The position numbers and the translations under genes were made by a program. From contig CAMEGQ010000003.1 in assembly GCA_945916235.1 (NCBI GenBank), forward strand, positions 1 through 64,000: a stretch of 64,000 nucleotides of DNA. The letters are read 5' to 3'. Shown here piece after piece: positions 26,630 to 35,757 of the stretch; position 1 is the stretch's first letter, and every line of letters starts with the position of its first letter. Source of the stretch: an uncultured Porphyromonadaceae bacterium (GTDB lineage Bacteria > Bacteroidota > Bacteroidia > Bacteroidales > Muribaculaceae). The notes under the pieces were generated by a model. That model was not told the DNA's origin. It saw only the letters and a list, made by a program, of their open reading frames with translations, and made no database searches.

Positions 26630-26692
26630 CCCTTAAAATCTTTAAAGTCCCTAAAGCCCTTAGAGCCTTTAGAACCTTTAGAATCCTTTAGG
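26630..26692. repeat. Degenerate nonanucleotide array (7 units)
   Basis: Seven consecutive 9-nt units fill the gap before the Crp-like gene: CCCTTAAAA, TCTTTAAAG, TCCCTAAAG, CCCTTAGAG, CCTTTAGAA, CCTTTAGAA and TCCTTTAGG. The consensus is about YCYTTARAR. Arrays of this look are familiar to me from other Bacteroidales genomes. Confidence 0.85.
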
Positions 26693-26712
26693 ATTTCATC
26701 CCAGAAAGCGAT

Positions 26713-27303
26713 ATGCACCCGATAGAGGCGATAAAGAAGCTGATGAACATCACCCCCGAACAGGAGGAGGCGGTGATGGCGCTCATGCATGAGACCAAGA
26801 TGGCCAAAGGGGAGACGATAGAGGGTGCCACCACCATCAGCACCCGCGCCTTCTATCTGGCCAAGGGTGCGGCGCGCATCTACTACACCAGCCACGGCCG
26901 CGAGCACACCGTCTCTTTCGCCTTCGACGACACCTTTCTCGTTCTCCCGCAGCTGATCAGACGCCAGTATATGGATACGCTCGCCATCCAGTTTCTCGAG
27001 CCGTCGAGGCTCATCTCCTTCCGCCATGCCGATGTAAAGACCGAGCTGGAACGCACCCGCAGCGAGGTCTCGCTTGAGTCGATGTTGATCATCAACACCG
27101 CTCTGGCCAACTATGTCGGATATCTGGAAGAGCGTGTGCTGGTGATGCAGTCACTTTCGGCGCGTGAGCGCTACGAGTGGGCTCTGCAACGGTTTCCCCG
27201 ACTTACCGACTGCGCCACCACCACTCAGATTGCGTCGTTCCTGGGGCTGACCAAGGAGACGCTCTACCGCATCAAAAACGGCAACTACCGCAAAACGAAA
27301 TGA
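26713..27303 (+). CDS. Crp/Fnr family transcriptional regulator
   Basis: This 196-residue protein has an N-terminal cyclic-nucleotide-binding-like beta-barrel (about 20-115) and a C-terminal winged-helix DNA-binding domain (about 145-196) with the recognition-helix region TQIASFLGLTKETLYRIKNG. The ligand pocket residues of true Crp are not evident and there are no Fe-S cysteines, so the signal is unknown. In Bacteroidota, such divergent Crp-like regulators are common. Its last codon overlaps the start of the HAD gene (ATGA), so the two are translated together, and the HAD enzyme may be functionally related. Confidence 0.87.
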   Translation: MHPIEAIKKLMNITPEQEEAVMALMHETKMAKGETIEGATTISTRAFYLAKGAARIYYTSHGREHTVSFAFDDTFLVLPQLIRRQYMDTLAIQFLEPSRLISFRHADVKTELERTRSEVSLESMLIINTALANYVGYLEERVLVMQSLSARERYEWALQRFPRLTDCATTTQIASFLGLTKETLYRIKNGNYRKTK

Positions 27304-28037
27304 ACGAACAACAAATAGCCGCCGGGGCGCTTGACCACTACTCGCGCCGCACAGGCCACACACTGACCCCCAAAGCCGCCCTGATTGATATGGACGGCAC
27401 TCTGCTCGACTCGATGAAGCTCCACACCATGGCCTGGTACCGCCTGGCCACCGAACTGGGCATCGACTGCACCCGCGAGGAATTCTACCTATACGAGGGG
27501 ATGACCGGAGCCGAGACCATCAACCGCCTGATGCGCCGGCAGTGGGGACGCGACGCCACCGACCGCGAAAAAACCGAACTCTACCATCGCAAAACGTGTT
27601 ATTTCAATGAGATGCCCCGGCCTGGAATCATCCCAGGAGCCGACAGAATGATTAAGACTCTGATGGACAGCGGCATACGGCGCGTGCTGGTGACCGGTTC
27701 GGGCCAATTGTCGAATCTGGAGCGACTTAACACCGATTTCCCGGGAGCCTTCGCCCCGGATCTGCGCATCACCTCGCGCAATGTGACCCACTGCAAGCCT
27801 CATCCCGAACCTTACCTCAAGGGGATGGAGCTCGCCGGAGTGGAGCCGTGGAAGGCCATCGCCATCGAGAACGCTCCCATGGGCGTGCGCTCGGCTTCCG
27901 ATAGCGGTGCGCTTGCCGTGGCCGTATGCACCGGCCCGATACCTGCCGAAGCGATGCACGAAGCCGGAGCCGACGTGGTCTTCCCCTCGATGGAGGCCTT
28001 CGCCGATGTGCTCCCTTATATTTTGAACAAAGACTGA
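27300..28037 (+). CDS. HAD-family hydrolase (beta-phosphoglucomutase-like)
   Basis: The 245-residue protein is a subfamily I HAD phosphatase or phosphoglucomutase. Motif I is DMDGTLLDS, with both Asp residues and the residues following that open the helical cap. Motif II is the Thr in VLVTGSGQ, motif III is Lys in CKPHPEPYLKG, and motif IV is IENAPMGV. The helical cap lies between residues 50 and 120. About 25 polar residues precede motif I. The ATG at 27300 shares an ATGA with the Crp-like gene's stop, so it is translated in coupling. The substrate is unknown. Confidence 0.88.
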   Translation: MNEQQIAAGALDHYSRRTGHTLTPKAALIDMDGTLLDSMKLHTMAWYRLATELGIDCTREEFYLYEGMTGAETINRLMRRQWGRDATDREKTELYHRKTCYFNEMPRPGIIPGADRMIKTLMDSGIRRVLVTGSGQLSNLERLNTDFPGAFAPDLRITSRNVTHCKPHPEPYLKGMELAGVEPWKAIAIENAPMGVRSASDSGALAVAVCTGPIPAEAMHEAGADVVFPSMEAFADVLPYILNKD

Positions 28038-28050
28038 AAACTTACCGACT

Positions 28051-29115
28051 ATGGATACCCGAGTAATCTTTACCAACCAGGTGGAGGAAGCGATCGACAG
28101 CGCCGTGGAAGCCATGGCGCCCGCAGGAGTGTATGTGCTTGTTGATACCAATACGGCCAAATATGTGCTTCCGCGCCTGCAGACTGGCTCGAAGGCCATT
28201 GCAGCGGCCAAAGTGCTGATGATGAGCGCCGGAGAGGAGAATAAGAACCTCGAGACTCTCGCCCGGGTATGGACCGGGCTCGGCGACGGAGAAGCCACGA
28301 GGCGCTCGGTGATGATCAATGTCGGAGGCGGAGTGGTGACCGACCTGGGCGCATTCGCAGCCGCCACCTTCAAGCGCGGAATCCGGTTTATCAACGTGCC
28401 CACGACTCTGCTGGGCGCCGTCGACGCCTCGGTGGGCGGCAAGACGGGCATCGACTTCAACAATCTCAAAAATGAGGTGGGTGTGATCCGTCAGGCCGAC
28501 CTCGTGATAGTCTCCACCACCTTTTTCCGCACTCTCGACAGCCAGCAGATGCTCTCGGGCTATGCCGAAATGGTGAAACATGCAGCCCTGACAGGCCCTG
28601 AGGCCGTCAGCCGCCTTCTGCGCTACAACCTTGCCGATTACGACGACGACCAGCTGCTGCGCCTGCTCTGCGAGAGCGTGGAGGTGAAGCGCTCGGTAGT
28701 GGATAAAGATCTGAACGACAACGGAGTACGCCGCACTCTCAACCTCGGCCACACCACAGCCCACGCCCTGGAGGCGCTGGCTCTGAAGCGCGGCGCACCC
28801 ATCGCCCACGGGTATGCCGTGGCTATGGGGATGGTAGTCACTCTGGTGCTCTCGCGCATGCTCAAGGGGTTCCCCTCCGAACGCCTCCACAGCTTCGCCC
28901 ACTGGGTTAGGGAGACATACGGGACAATGGCCATCACCTGCGACGACTATCCCGAACTTCTGCAGGCCATGACTCACGACAAGAAAAACCATCGCGCCGG
29001 CGAGGTGATGTTCGTGCTGCTCAAAGACTGGGGACAGCCCGAAATCGACCAGAGCGTCGACGCTAAGACCATCGAAGCCGCCCTCGACATCTACCGCGAC
29101 CTGATGGGCATCTGA
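28051..29115 (+). CDS. aroB: 3-dehydroquinate synthase
   Basis: AroB converts DAHP to 3-dehydroquinate, the second step of the shikimate pathway. The 354-residue protein has the NAD-binding segment GGGVVTDLGAFAA, the substrate/metal residues in PTTLLGAVDASVGGKTGIDF, the metal-binding DLNDNGVRRTLNLGHTTAHALE region, and KKNHRAGEVMFVL near the end. All active-site segments appear in the family order, and length is normal. It follows the HAD gene by 13 nt, which suggests they belong to one unit. It is cytosolic and needs NAD and a divalent metal. Confidence 0.95.
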   Translation: MDTRVIFTNQVEEAIDSAVEAMAPAGVYVLVDTNTAKYVLPRLQTGSKAIAAAKVLMMSAGEENKNLETLARVWTGLGDGEATRRSVMINVGGGVVTDLGAFAAATFKRGIRFINVPTTLLGAVDASVGGKTGIDFNNLKNEVGVIRQADLVIVSTTFFRTLDSQQMLSGYAEMVKHAALTGPEAVSRLLRYNLADYDDDQLLRLLCESVEVKRSVVDKDLNDNGVRRTLNLGHTTAHALEALALKRGAPIAHGYAVAMGMVVTLVLSRMLKGFPSERLHSFAHWVRETYGTMAITCDDYPELLQAMTHDKKNHRAGEVMFVLLKDWGQPEIDQSVDAKTIEAALDIYRDLMGI

Positions 29116-29181
29116 CCCCCGGCCTGCTACTTGGCTGCAGGGGCATTGCTGTGAACTGGCGGATAATTGGAAAATATTTTG

Positions 29182-29189
29182 TAACTTTG
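29182..29189 (+). promoter_or_regulatory. -7 promoter box of pheT
   Basis: TAACTTTG matches TAnnTTTG, 38 nt before the pheT ATG. No clear -33 element is visible. Confidence 0.5.
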
Positions 29190-29226
29190 CGCGAAAATGG
29201 GGAAGTATAAATCAATCGATTGAAAA

Positions 29227-31704
29227 ATGAATATTTCTTACAAATGGCTTAAGGACTACCTGACCTTCGACCTGGCTCCGGAGAAAGTGTCGGAAGCCCT
29301 GACATCCATCGGGTTGGAGACAGACGGCCTGGAAGAGGTAGAGACCATAAAAGGCGGCCTTAAAGGGCTGGTAATCGGCAAAGTGATCACATGCATGGAG
29401 CATCCCGACAGCGACCATCTGCACATCACCACAGTGGACCTCGGCGACGGACAGCCTACCCAGATCGTCTGCGGCGCTCCCAATGTGGCAGCCGGTCAGA
29501 CGGTGGTAGTGGCCACAGTCGGCTGCAAACTCTACGACGGCGATAAGGAATTCGCCATCAAGAAATCAAAAATACGCGGTGTGGAATCGTTTGGCATGAT
29601 CTGCGCCGAAGACGAAATCGGCGTGGGCAAATCTCACGACGGCATCATCGTAATCCCCGAAGACAAGGCACCCAAAGCCGGCACTCCCGCAGCCGAATAT
29701 TTCGGCGTGGAGAGCGACTGGGTGATGGAGGTGGACCTCACCCCCAACCGCATCGACGCAGCCAGCCACTACGGCGTGGCCCGCGACCTGGCTGCCTATC
29801 TCGACTGCCATCTGGCCCACAGCGACCTGAAGAAGCCTTCGGTCGACAATTTCCACCCCGACCGTGCCGACGGCGCTATCCCAGTTGAGGTGATCGACAC
29901 TCTGGGCGCTCCGCGCTATTGCGGCCTCACCATCCGAGGCGTGAAAGTGGCCGAAAGCCCTGAATGGCTGCGCAACCGCCTGGAAACCATAGGCGTACGC
30001 TCGATAAACAATATCGTCGACATCACCAATTATATCCTCCACGGCATCGGCCAGCCGCTCCACTGCTTCGACCTCAAAACCATCGAGGGCGGACGCATCG
30101 TGGTCAAGACAGTGGCTGAAGGCACACCCTTCACCACTCTCGACGGCGTAGAGCGCAAACTTTCCGAAGCCGACCTGATGATCTGCGACACCAATAAGCC
30201 GCTCTGCATCGCCGGTGTGTTCGGAGGCCTGAACTCGGGCGTTACCGAGCAGACCACCGACATCTTCCTGGAAAGCGCCTACTTCAATCCGACGCGCGTG
30301 CGCCGCACAGCGCGCCGCCACGGCCTGAGCACCGACGCCTCGTTCCGCTATGAGCGCGGGCTCGACCCCAACGCCACCGTCTACGCCATCAAGCTCGCCG
30401 CCATTCTGGTGAAGCAGCTCGCCGGCGGTGAAATCTGTGGCGATATTGTCGATATCTATCCCTCACCCGTAGAGCCTTTCAAGGTTGAGCTGAGCTACAA
30501 CTACCTCAACTCGCTCATCGGCAAAGATATAGCCCACACTGAAGTGGACGCTATCCTCAATTCGCTCGAAATCGAAATCACGGGCCGTCCCGACCTGGAC
30601 ACCGTGCAGCTGGCAGTGCCGACCTATCGCGTCGACGTGACCCGTCCCTGCGACGTGGTGGAGGATGTGCTCCGCATCTATGGCTACAACAATGTGGAGA
30701 TTTCCACCACTGTCCACTCCTCGCTGCAGCTTAAGACGCTGACCGACAGCTCCGACGACCTCCAGCGCCTGATTTCAGAACAGCTCACCGGATGCGGATT
30801 CAACGAAATCCTCAACAACTCGCTGACCGCCGAAGGGTATTACACCGACCTTACGGCCTATCCCGCCGACCACTGCGTGAAACTCCTGAATCCGCTCAGC
30901 ACCGACCTGAACGTGATGCGCCAGACCCTGCTGTTCGGCGGTCTGGAGTCGATAGCCCACAATGTCAACCGCCGCCATGCCGACCTGGCTTTCTATGAGT
31001 TCGGCAATGTCTACACAGCCAACCCCGCGGTGGAATCAACATCGGAGGCTCCCCTGGCTCCCTTCAGCGAAAGCGCCCACATGGCTCTCTGGCTCACCGG
31101 CAATTCACGCCATTCCAACTGGGCCCGTCAGGCAGAAGAATTCACATTCTTCGACCTCAAAGGGTATGTGGCCAACATTCTCGCCCGTTTGGGCCTGTCA
31201 GCCAACGAAATCGCCCTTAACAAGCTGACCGACAACAACATCTACTCCGCTGCGCTCGAAATCAAGACCCGCAATGGAAAGCTCCTCGGCAGCATGGGTC
31301 AGGTGGCTAAGACGGCGCTGGTAAAGGCCGACATCAAGCAGCCGGTATTCTACGCCGAGTTCGACTGGGGTGCACTGGTGAAACTGGCCGTTAAGAAGAA
31401 GGCCGAATTCACCCCGCTGCCCAAGACTCTGCCCGTGAAACGCGACCTCGCCCTGCTGGTCGACAACGCTGTCACAATGGCTCAGATCGAAGCCGTAGTG
31501 GCCGAAAGCGAACGCCGCCTGCTGCGCGGTGTGGAGCTCTTCGACGTGTACGAAGGGAAAAATCTCCCCGCCGGCAAAAAGTCGTATGCCATCTCCATCA
31601 CGCTTCAGGACACCGAGAAAACCCTTCAGGACAAGCAGATCGACGCCACCATGGCCAAGGTAATCAAGAACCTCCAGACCAAGCTCTGCGCCGAGCTTCG
31701 CTAA
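29227..31704 (+). CDS. pheT: Phenylalanyl-tRNA synthetase beta subunit
   Basis: This 825-residue subunit pairs with PheS to charge tRNA-Phe. The domains are in standard order: an N-terminal tRNA-binding OB fold (about 39-155; HPDSDHLHITTVDLG), the B3/B4 editing region (about 210-395) with FRYERGLDPN, the B5 domain, the catalytic-like core around 490-690, and the C-terminal FDX-ACB anticodon-binding domain (about 730-825) with PVKRDLALLVD. Length is normal. pheS is not adjacent, as is usual in this phylum. Its own promoter lies upstream, and yebC follows at 45 nt. Confidence 0.97.
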   Translation: MNISYKWLKDYLTFDLAPEKVSEALTSIGLETDGLEEVETIKGGLKGLVIGKVITCMEHPDSDHLHITTVDLGDGQPTQIVCGAPNVAAGQTVVVATVGCKLYDGDKEFAIKKSKIRGVESFGMICAEDEIGVGKSHDGIIVIPEDKAPKAGTPAAEYFGVESDWVMEVDLTPNRIDAASHYGVARDLAAYLDCHLAHSDLKKPSVDNFHPDRADGAIPVEVIDTLGAPRYCGLTIRGVKVAESPEWLRNRLETIGVRSINNIVDITNYILHGIGQPLHCFDLKTIEGGRIVVKTVAEGTPFTTLDGVERKLSEADLMICDTNKPLCIAGVFGGLNSGVTEQTTDIFLESAYFNPTRVRRTARRHGLSTDASFRYERGLDPNATVYAIKLAAILVKQLAGGEICGDIVDIYPSPVEPFKVELSYNYLNSLIGKDIAHTEVDAILNSLEIEITGRPDLDTVQLAVPTYRVDVTRPCDVVEDVLRIYGYNNVEISTTVHSSLQLKTLTDSSDDLQRLISEQLTGCGFNEILNNSLTAEGYYTDLTAYPADHCVKLLNPLSTDLNVMRQTLLFGGLESIAHNVNRRHADLAFYEFGNVYTANPAVESTSEAPLAPFSESAHMALWLTGNSRHSNWARQAEEFTFFDLKGYVANILARLGLSANEIALNKLTDNNIYSAALEIKTRNGKLLGSMGQVAKTALVKADIKQPVFYAEFDWGALVKLAVKKKAEFTPLPKTLPVKRDLALLVDNAVTMAQIEAVVAESERRLLRGVELFDVYEGKNLPAGKKSYAISITLQDTEKTLQDKQIDATMAKVIKNLQTKLCAELR

Positions 31705-31749
31705 CCTACCGTCAGACAGAATAATAAAATCACAGATAAAACATACAAT

Positions 31750-32469
31750 ATGGGACGCGCATTTGAATATCGCAAAGCCAGAAAACTCAAACGCTGGGGC
31801 AACATGAGCCGCACGTTTACTCGTATCGGTAAGGAAATCACCATCGCCGTTAAGGCCGGCGGCCCCGATCCTTCCACCAACCCGCGCCTTCGCGCACTGA
31901 TGCAGAACGCCAAGGCTGAAAACATGCCTAAGGACACTGTGGAACGCGCCATCAAAAAGGCCACCGACAAAGACGCAAAAGACTATAAGGAAATCACTTA
32001 CGAAGGATACGGCCCCTACGGCATCGCAATCTTCGTAGAAGCTGCCACCGACAACAACACCCGCACAGTGGCCAACGTGCGTTCCTATTTCACCAAACAC
32101 GGCGGCTCGCTCGGCACTCAAGGCTCGCTGACCTTCCTCTTCGACCATAAGGTAGTGCTGAAGATTCAGCCGAAACCCGACATGAGCCTCGAAGACCTCG
32201 AACTTGAACTTATCGATTACGGCGTGGACGAAGTCGAGCAGGACGAGGAAGAAGGAACCGTATTGCTCTACGGCCCGTTTGAGGAATACAGCAACATCCA
32301 GCAGTATCTCGAAGGAAACGGCTTCGAAATCCTCTCTACCGAATTCGTTCGCATCCCCAACGATGTGAAGGAGGTAACCGAAGAGCAGCGCGAAAGCCTC
32401 GACAAACTTCTCGAGAAACTCGAAGAAGACGAGGATGTGCAGAATGTATTCCACAACATCGCCGAATAA
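31750..32469 (+). CDS. yebC: YebC/PmpR-family DNA-binding or translation factor
   Basis: The 239-residue protein shows the family N-terminus MGRAFEYRKARKLKRWGNM with FTRIGKEI, the segment NPRLRALMQNAKAENMPKD, and the YEGYGPYGIAIFVEAATDN motif of the second domain. YebC proteins were long annotated as transcriptional regulators; recent work assigns some members a role in relieving ribosome stalling on proline stretches. Which applies here is not known. It lies between pheT and ribE, all rightward. Confidence 0.95.
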   Translation: MGRAFEYRKARKLKRWGNMSRTFTRIGKEITIAVKAGGPDPSTNPRLRALMQNAKAENMPKDTVERAIKKATDKDAKDYKEITYEGYGPYGIAIFVEAATDNNTRTVANVRSYFTKHGGSLGTQGSLTFLFDHKVVLKIQPKPDMSLEDLELELIDYGVDEVEQDEEEGTVLLYGPFEEYSNIQQYLEGNGFEILSTEFVRIPNDVKEVTEEQRESLDKLLEKLEEDEDVQNVFHNIAE

Positions 32470-32534
32470 TCCACGGCCTTGAAAGCCAAAGGAATATACA
32501 TTCCAAAACCCACTAACCTAAACTGAACGAAAGA

Positions 32535-33137
32535 ATGTTTTCGGGAATTGTAGAAGAAGCGGCCACAGTGGTCAAAGCTGTGCGCGAAGGCGGCAACGTC
32601 CACCTGACGCTCAGATGCAGTTTTGTCGACGAGCTGAAAATCGACCAGTCGGTAGCCCACAACGGGGTCTGCCTGACGGTGGTGGCTATCGCCGACGGCA
32701 CCTACACCGTGACAGCCATCGAGGAGACGCTGCGCCGCAGCAATTTAGGCCTGCTCAAAGAGGGCGACAGAGTGAACGTGGAGCGCTGCATGCTGATGAA
32801 CGGCCGACTGGACGGCCACATCGTGCAAGGCCACGTAGACTGCACCGCCCGCTGCGAAGCCATCGAGGAGGTGGAGGGAAGCCGCTACTTCCTGTTCCGC
32901 TACGAGGTGGACGAGGCTATGGCCCGCAAGGGTTACGTCACAGTGGAAAAAGGATCGGTTACGGTCAACGGCGTCAGCCTGACGGTCTGCGACTCCGAGC
33001 GCGACTCTTTCCGCGTAGCTATCATCCCCTATACCTTCGAGCATACGAATTTCGGCGACATCCGGGTAGGCTCCACAGTCAATATCGAATTCGACATCAT
33101 CGGAAAATACCTCGCCCGGCTGGCCACCTGCCTCTGA
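32535..33137 (+). CDS. ribE: Riboflavin synthase, alpha chain
   Basis: RibE dismutates two 6,7-dimethyl-8-ribityllumazine molecules into riboflavin and a pyrimidine. The 200-residue protein consists of two tandem lumazine-binding beta-barrels. The first begins MFSGIVEE and contains HNGVCLTVV; the second contains NGVSLTVC and ends NIEFDIIGKYLARL. The RSNLGLLKEGDRVNVER segment lies between. Length and motifs are standard. A strong terminator follows 37 nt after the stop, so it ends the pheT-yebC-ribE unit. I saw no FMN riboswitch upstream. Confidence 0.96.
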   Translation: MFSGIVEEAATVVKAVREGGNVHLTLRCSFVDELKIDQSVAHNGVCLTVVAIADGTYTVTAIEETLRRSNLGLLKEGDRVNVERCMLMNGRLDGHIVQGHVDCTARCEAIEEVEGSRYFLFRYEVDEAMARKGYVTVEKGSVTVNGVSLTVCDSERDSFRVAIIPYTFEHTNFGDIRVGSTVNIEFDIIGKYLARLATCL

Positions 33138-33174
33138 CGTTCCACTCACATTCAATTCTACCAACAACAAAATG

Positions 33175-33196
33175 AAAGCCGCCTTCGGGTGGCTTT
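33175..33196 (+). terminator. Intrinsic terminator after ribE
   Basis: A 9-bp stem (AAAGCCGCC with GGTGGCTTT, one G-T pair) closes a TTCG tetraloop and is followed by TATTTTGTTG. Confidence 0.85.
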
Positions 33197-33200
33197 TATT

Positions 33201-33230
33201 TTGTTGAAATAACGGAATTTACTAAATTTG
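33201..33230 (+). promoter_or_regulatory. Promoter of the GH31 gene
   Basis: TAAATTTG (33223-33230) is the -7 box, and TTG (33201-33203) lies 19 nt upstream as a -33 element. It starts right after the ribE terminator. Confidence 0.65.
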
Positions 33231-33267
33231 CAGATGGGGGTCGCCCAATGGCGGCCATACGTATGCC

Positions 33268-35682
33268 ATGAAGATTATACTTACATTCAAACGATCAATG
33301 CTCGCAGCCGCCGTGGCTGCGGCAGCAATGAGCGCTCAGGCGCAAGTGATAGAAAATCTGCAACCTCTGGGGAGCGTCAGCTGGACCACACCCGAAGGGA
33401 GAGTTGTGACGGTGGAAGCCATCACAGCCAACATCTTTAAAGTCAGCAATACAGCCGCCAAAAAAGCGGCTCACGGACTTACGGCCGACAATGCTGATGC
33501 CGTATTGAAAGGCACGAAAGGCGGTCTTCATGCCGTGGTCGACGAGGCCACGGGGTCGGTGATGATTCTTTCGCCCGACGGACGCGGAATCTTCGACTCC
33601 GGCAAACGTCAGGAGGGGATCCGCGCTCTCGACAGCGATAAGATCCGCGATGGTAAGGTTGGCGCCAAGCGCTTTTCGCTCAAGCAGTTGGGCGACGGGC
33701 ACACCTATTTCGGAGCCGGAGAGCGCGGCCACAAACTGAATTTTGCCGGCGATACTCTGGTGAACTACAACCGCCAGAACTACGGCTACACAGGCACCGA
33801 CCCGCGCATCTCGCAGATGAACATCACCATGCCCCTTCTGATAAGCGGCGACGGCTCAGCCATCCTCTTTGACGATTTCGCACAGTCGGCCATGACAGCC
33901 GGTGAGACGGTGGAATACACCACCGTAGCTCCCGGCGATGTGGCTTACTACTATGTTTCATCGCCCGACGGACTGAAGGGATTGCCCGAAGAATTGTCAA
34001 AAATCATTGGCACTCAGCCGCTTCCTCCGCTGTGGAGCCTCGGCTACATCACCTCGAAATATGGCTATAAGACTGCGGCTGAGGCTGATTCGGTGGTATC
34101 GGTGCTAAAGCGCGACGGCTATCCGCTCGACGGCATGGTGCTCGACCTCTATTGGTATGGAAAAGAGCAGGATATGGGCCGCCTGGCATGGGAACCGACC
34201 ACCTGGCCCGACCATGCCAAGGTGCTTAAACGTCTGAAAGACAAAGGAGTAAACATGGTGGCAATCTCACAGCCATACGTGCTCCGCAACGGCAAGGGGT
34301 TGGACAATTACAACTATCTGGCTTCCAAGGGGATGCTCGGTAAGGATGAGAAGGGCGCAGTGCGCGACGTAACCATCTGGGTAGGCGAAGGCGGGATGCT
34401 CGACGTATCCAACCCTGCGACAAGGGAGTGGCTGTCAGAAGTTTACAAGAAAAATACCGATGAAGGTATGACAGGCTGGTGGGGCGACCTGGGCGAACCG
34501 GAAGTGCACCCCGACAGCATGTATCATTATAACGGGCTGACTACCAGAGAATACCATAATCTTTACGGCAATGAATGGAGCAAAATCATCTCTGACCTCT
34601 TTGCCAAAGAATACCCCGACCGGCGCCTGATGACGCTCATGCGAGGGGGTACTACGGGGCTGCAGCGCTATTCAGTGTTCCCCTGGTCAACCGACGTGAG
34701 CCGCTCGTGGGGCGGTCTGGAGCCTCAGATCCGTATTATGCTCAACTCCGGACTCAGCGGCATGGGCTACATGAGCCACGATGTGGGCGGTTTCGCCATC
34801 GATGAAGAAAACCCCTATGAACCTGAACTTTACGTACGCTGGCTGCAGCTGGGTCTGTTCTCGCCTGTGCTCCGCACTCACGCTCAGGCCACAGCCGAAC
34901 CGTTCCATTATCCTGACCAGCAGGGGATTATACTCCCCATCATCAAAGAGCGTTACCGCTGGCTCCCCTACAATTACACCTTAGCATACGAAAACGCCGC
35001 TACGGGGATGCCGCTGGTGCGTCCCGTAGGTCTGTACAGCTCAGATCCTCAGGCGTATGCTGATGTGGAAGATGAATATCTCTGGGGCCGCGACGTGCTC
35101 GTGGCGCCGGTGCTGACCAAAGGAGCCACTGAGCGCCAAGTGCGTCTTCCCGAAGGCAAATGGGTGAATCTCAACGGTTTAAACCAAACAGTTGAAGGAG
35201 ATACCACCCTTACGGTTGCGGCTCCGCTTGAGGTAATCCCCATGTTTGCCCGCGCCGGAGCCCTGCTGACCAAGGCCGACTACAAGATGGAGAACACCCG
35301 CGACTATACTCCTGCGAATTACACTGTGGATTATTATCCCGTTGAGGGTGTGGGAGTTACCGAGGCTGAGATGTTTGAGGACAACATGACCACGCCCGAT
35401 ACGCTCCGAAAGGGCGCCTACGCTCTGCTGAAGCTTCAGGCAGATAATTCCAGCGAGGCTATAGTGCTGACTGCCAACGTAGAAGGCAGCTACGAGGGGA
35501 TGCCCGCCAAACGCGCTCTTACCTTCAGAATCCATAATGTAGCCTCGCCCAAGAGCGTCAGCACTACCGCCGGCGGCAAAAAGCTGAAAGCAGCCACTAA
35601 CTACAATTCTGAGGCCAAAGTTCTGACAGTCAGCGTCAAAAACTGGATGGGCAAGGACCTGAAAATCACCATCGACAAATAA
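33268..35682 (+). CDS. Secreted glycoside hydrolase family 31 enzyme (alpha-glucosidase type)
   Basis: The 804-residue protein has a signal peptide (hydrophobic residues about 10-25, ending AQA), an N-terminal beta-sandwich (about 30-240), a (beta/alpha)8 catalytic domain (about 250-600) and two C-terminal beta domains. The likely nucleophile is Asp407 in GWWGDLGEPE, and the acid/base is Asp476 in WSTDVSRSWGG. The segment YITSKYGYKT and the loop MGYMSHDVGGF are typical of GH31 alpha-glucosidases and related transglucosylases. The exact substrate cannot be told. It is probably periplasmic. The next gene is another secreted glycosidase, 75 nt on, and no SusC/SusD pair is adjacent. Confidence 0.92.
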   Translation: MKIILTFKRSMLAAAVAAAAMSAQAQVIENLQPLGSVSWTTPEGRVVTVEAITANIFKVSNTAAKKAAHGLTADNADAVLKGTKGGLHAVVDEATGSVMILSPDGRGIFDSGKRQEGIRALDSDKIRDGKVGAKRFSLKQLGDGHTYFGAGERGHKLNFAGDTLVNYNRQNYGYTGTDPRISQMNITMPLLISGDGSAILFDDFAQSAMTAGETVEYTTVAPGDVAYYYVSSPDGLKGLPEELSKIIGTQPLPPLWSLGYITSKYGYKTAAEADSVVSVLKRDGYPLDGMVLDLYWYGKEQDMGRLAWEPTTWPDHAKVLKRLKDKGVNMVAISQPYVLRNGKGLDNYNYLASKGMLGKDEKGAVRDVTIWVGEGGMLDVSNPATREWLSEVYKKNTDEGMTGWWGDLGEPEVHPDSMYHYNGLTTREYHNLYGNEWSKIISDLFAKEYPDRRLMTLMRGGTTGLQRYSVFPWSTDVSRSWGGLEPQIRIMLNSGLSGMGYMSHDVGGFAIDEENPYEPELYVRWLQLGLFSPVLRTHAQATAEPFHYPDQQGIILPIIKERYRWLPYNYTLAYENAATGMPLVRPVGLYSSDPQAYADVEDEYLWGRDVLVAPVLTKGATERQVRLPEGKWVNLNGLNQTVEGDTTLTVAAPLEVIPMFARAGALLTKADYKMENTRDYTPANYTVDYYPVEGVGVTEAEMFEDNMTTPDTLRKGAYALLKLQADNSSEAIVLTANVEGSYEGMPAKRALTFRIHNVASPKSVSTTAGGKKLKAATNYNSEAKVLTVSVKNWMGKDLKITIDK

Positions 35683-35757
35683 TGAATCAATTATTAATCA
35701 ATAAATTAAGTATATAATTGCCCGATGGGCAACCTTAAATCCTTACCATACCGAGAG

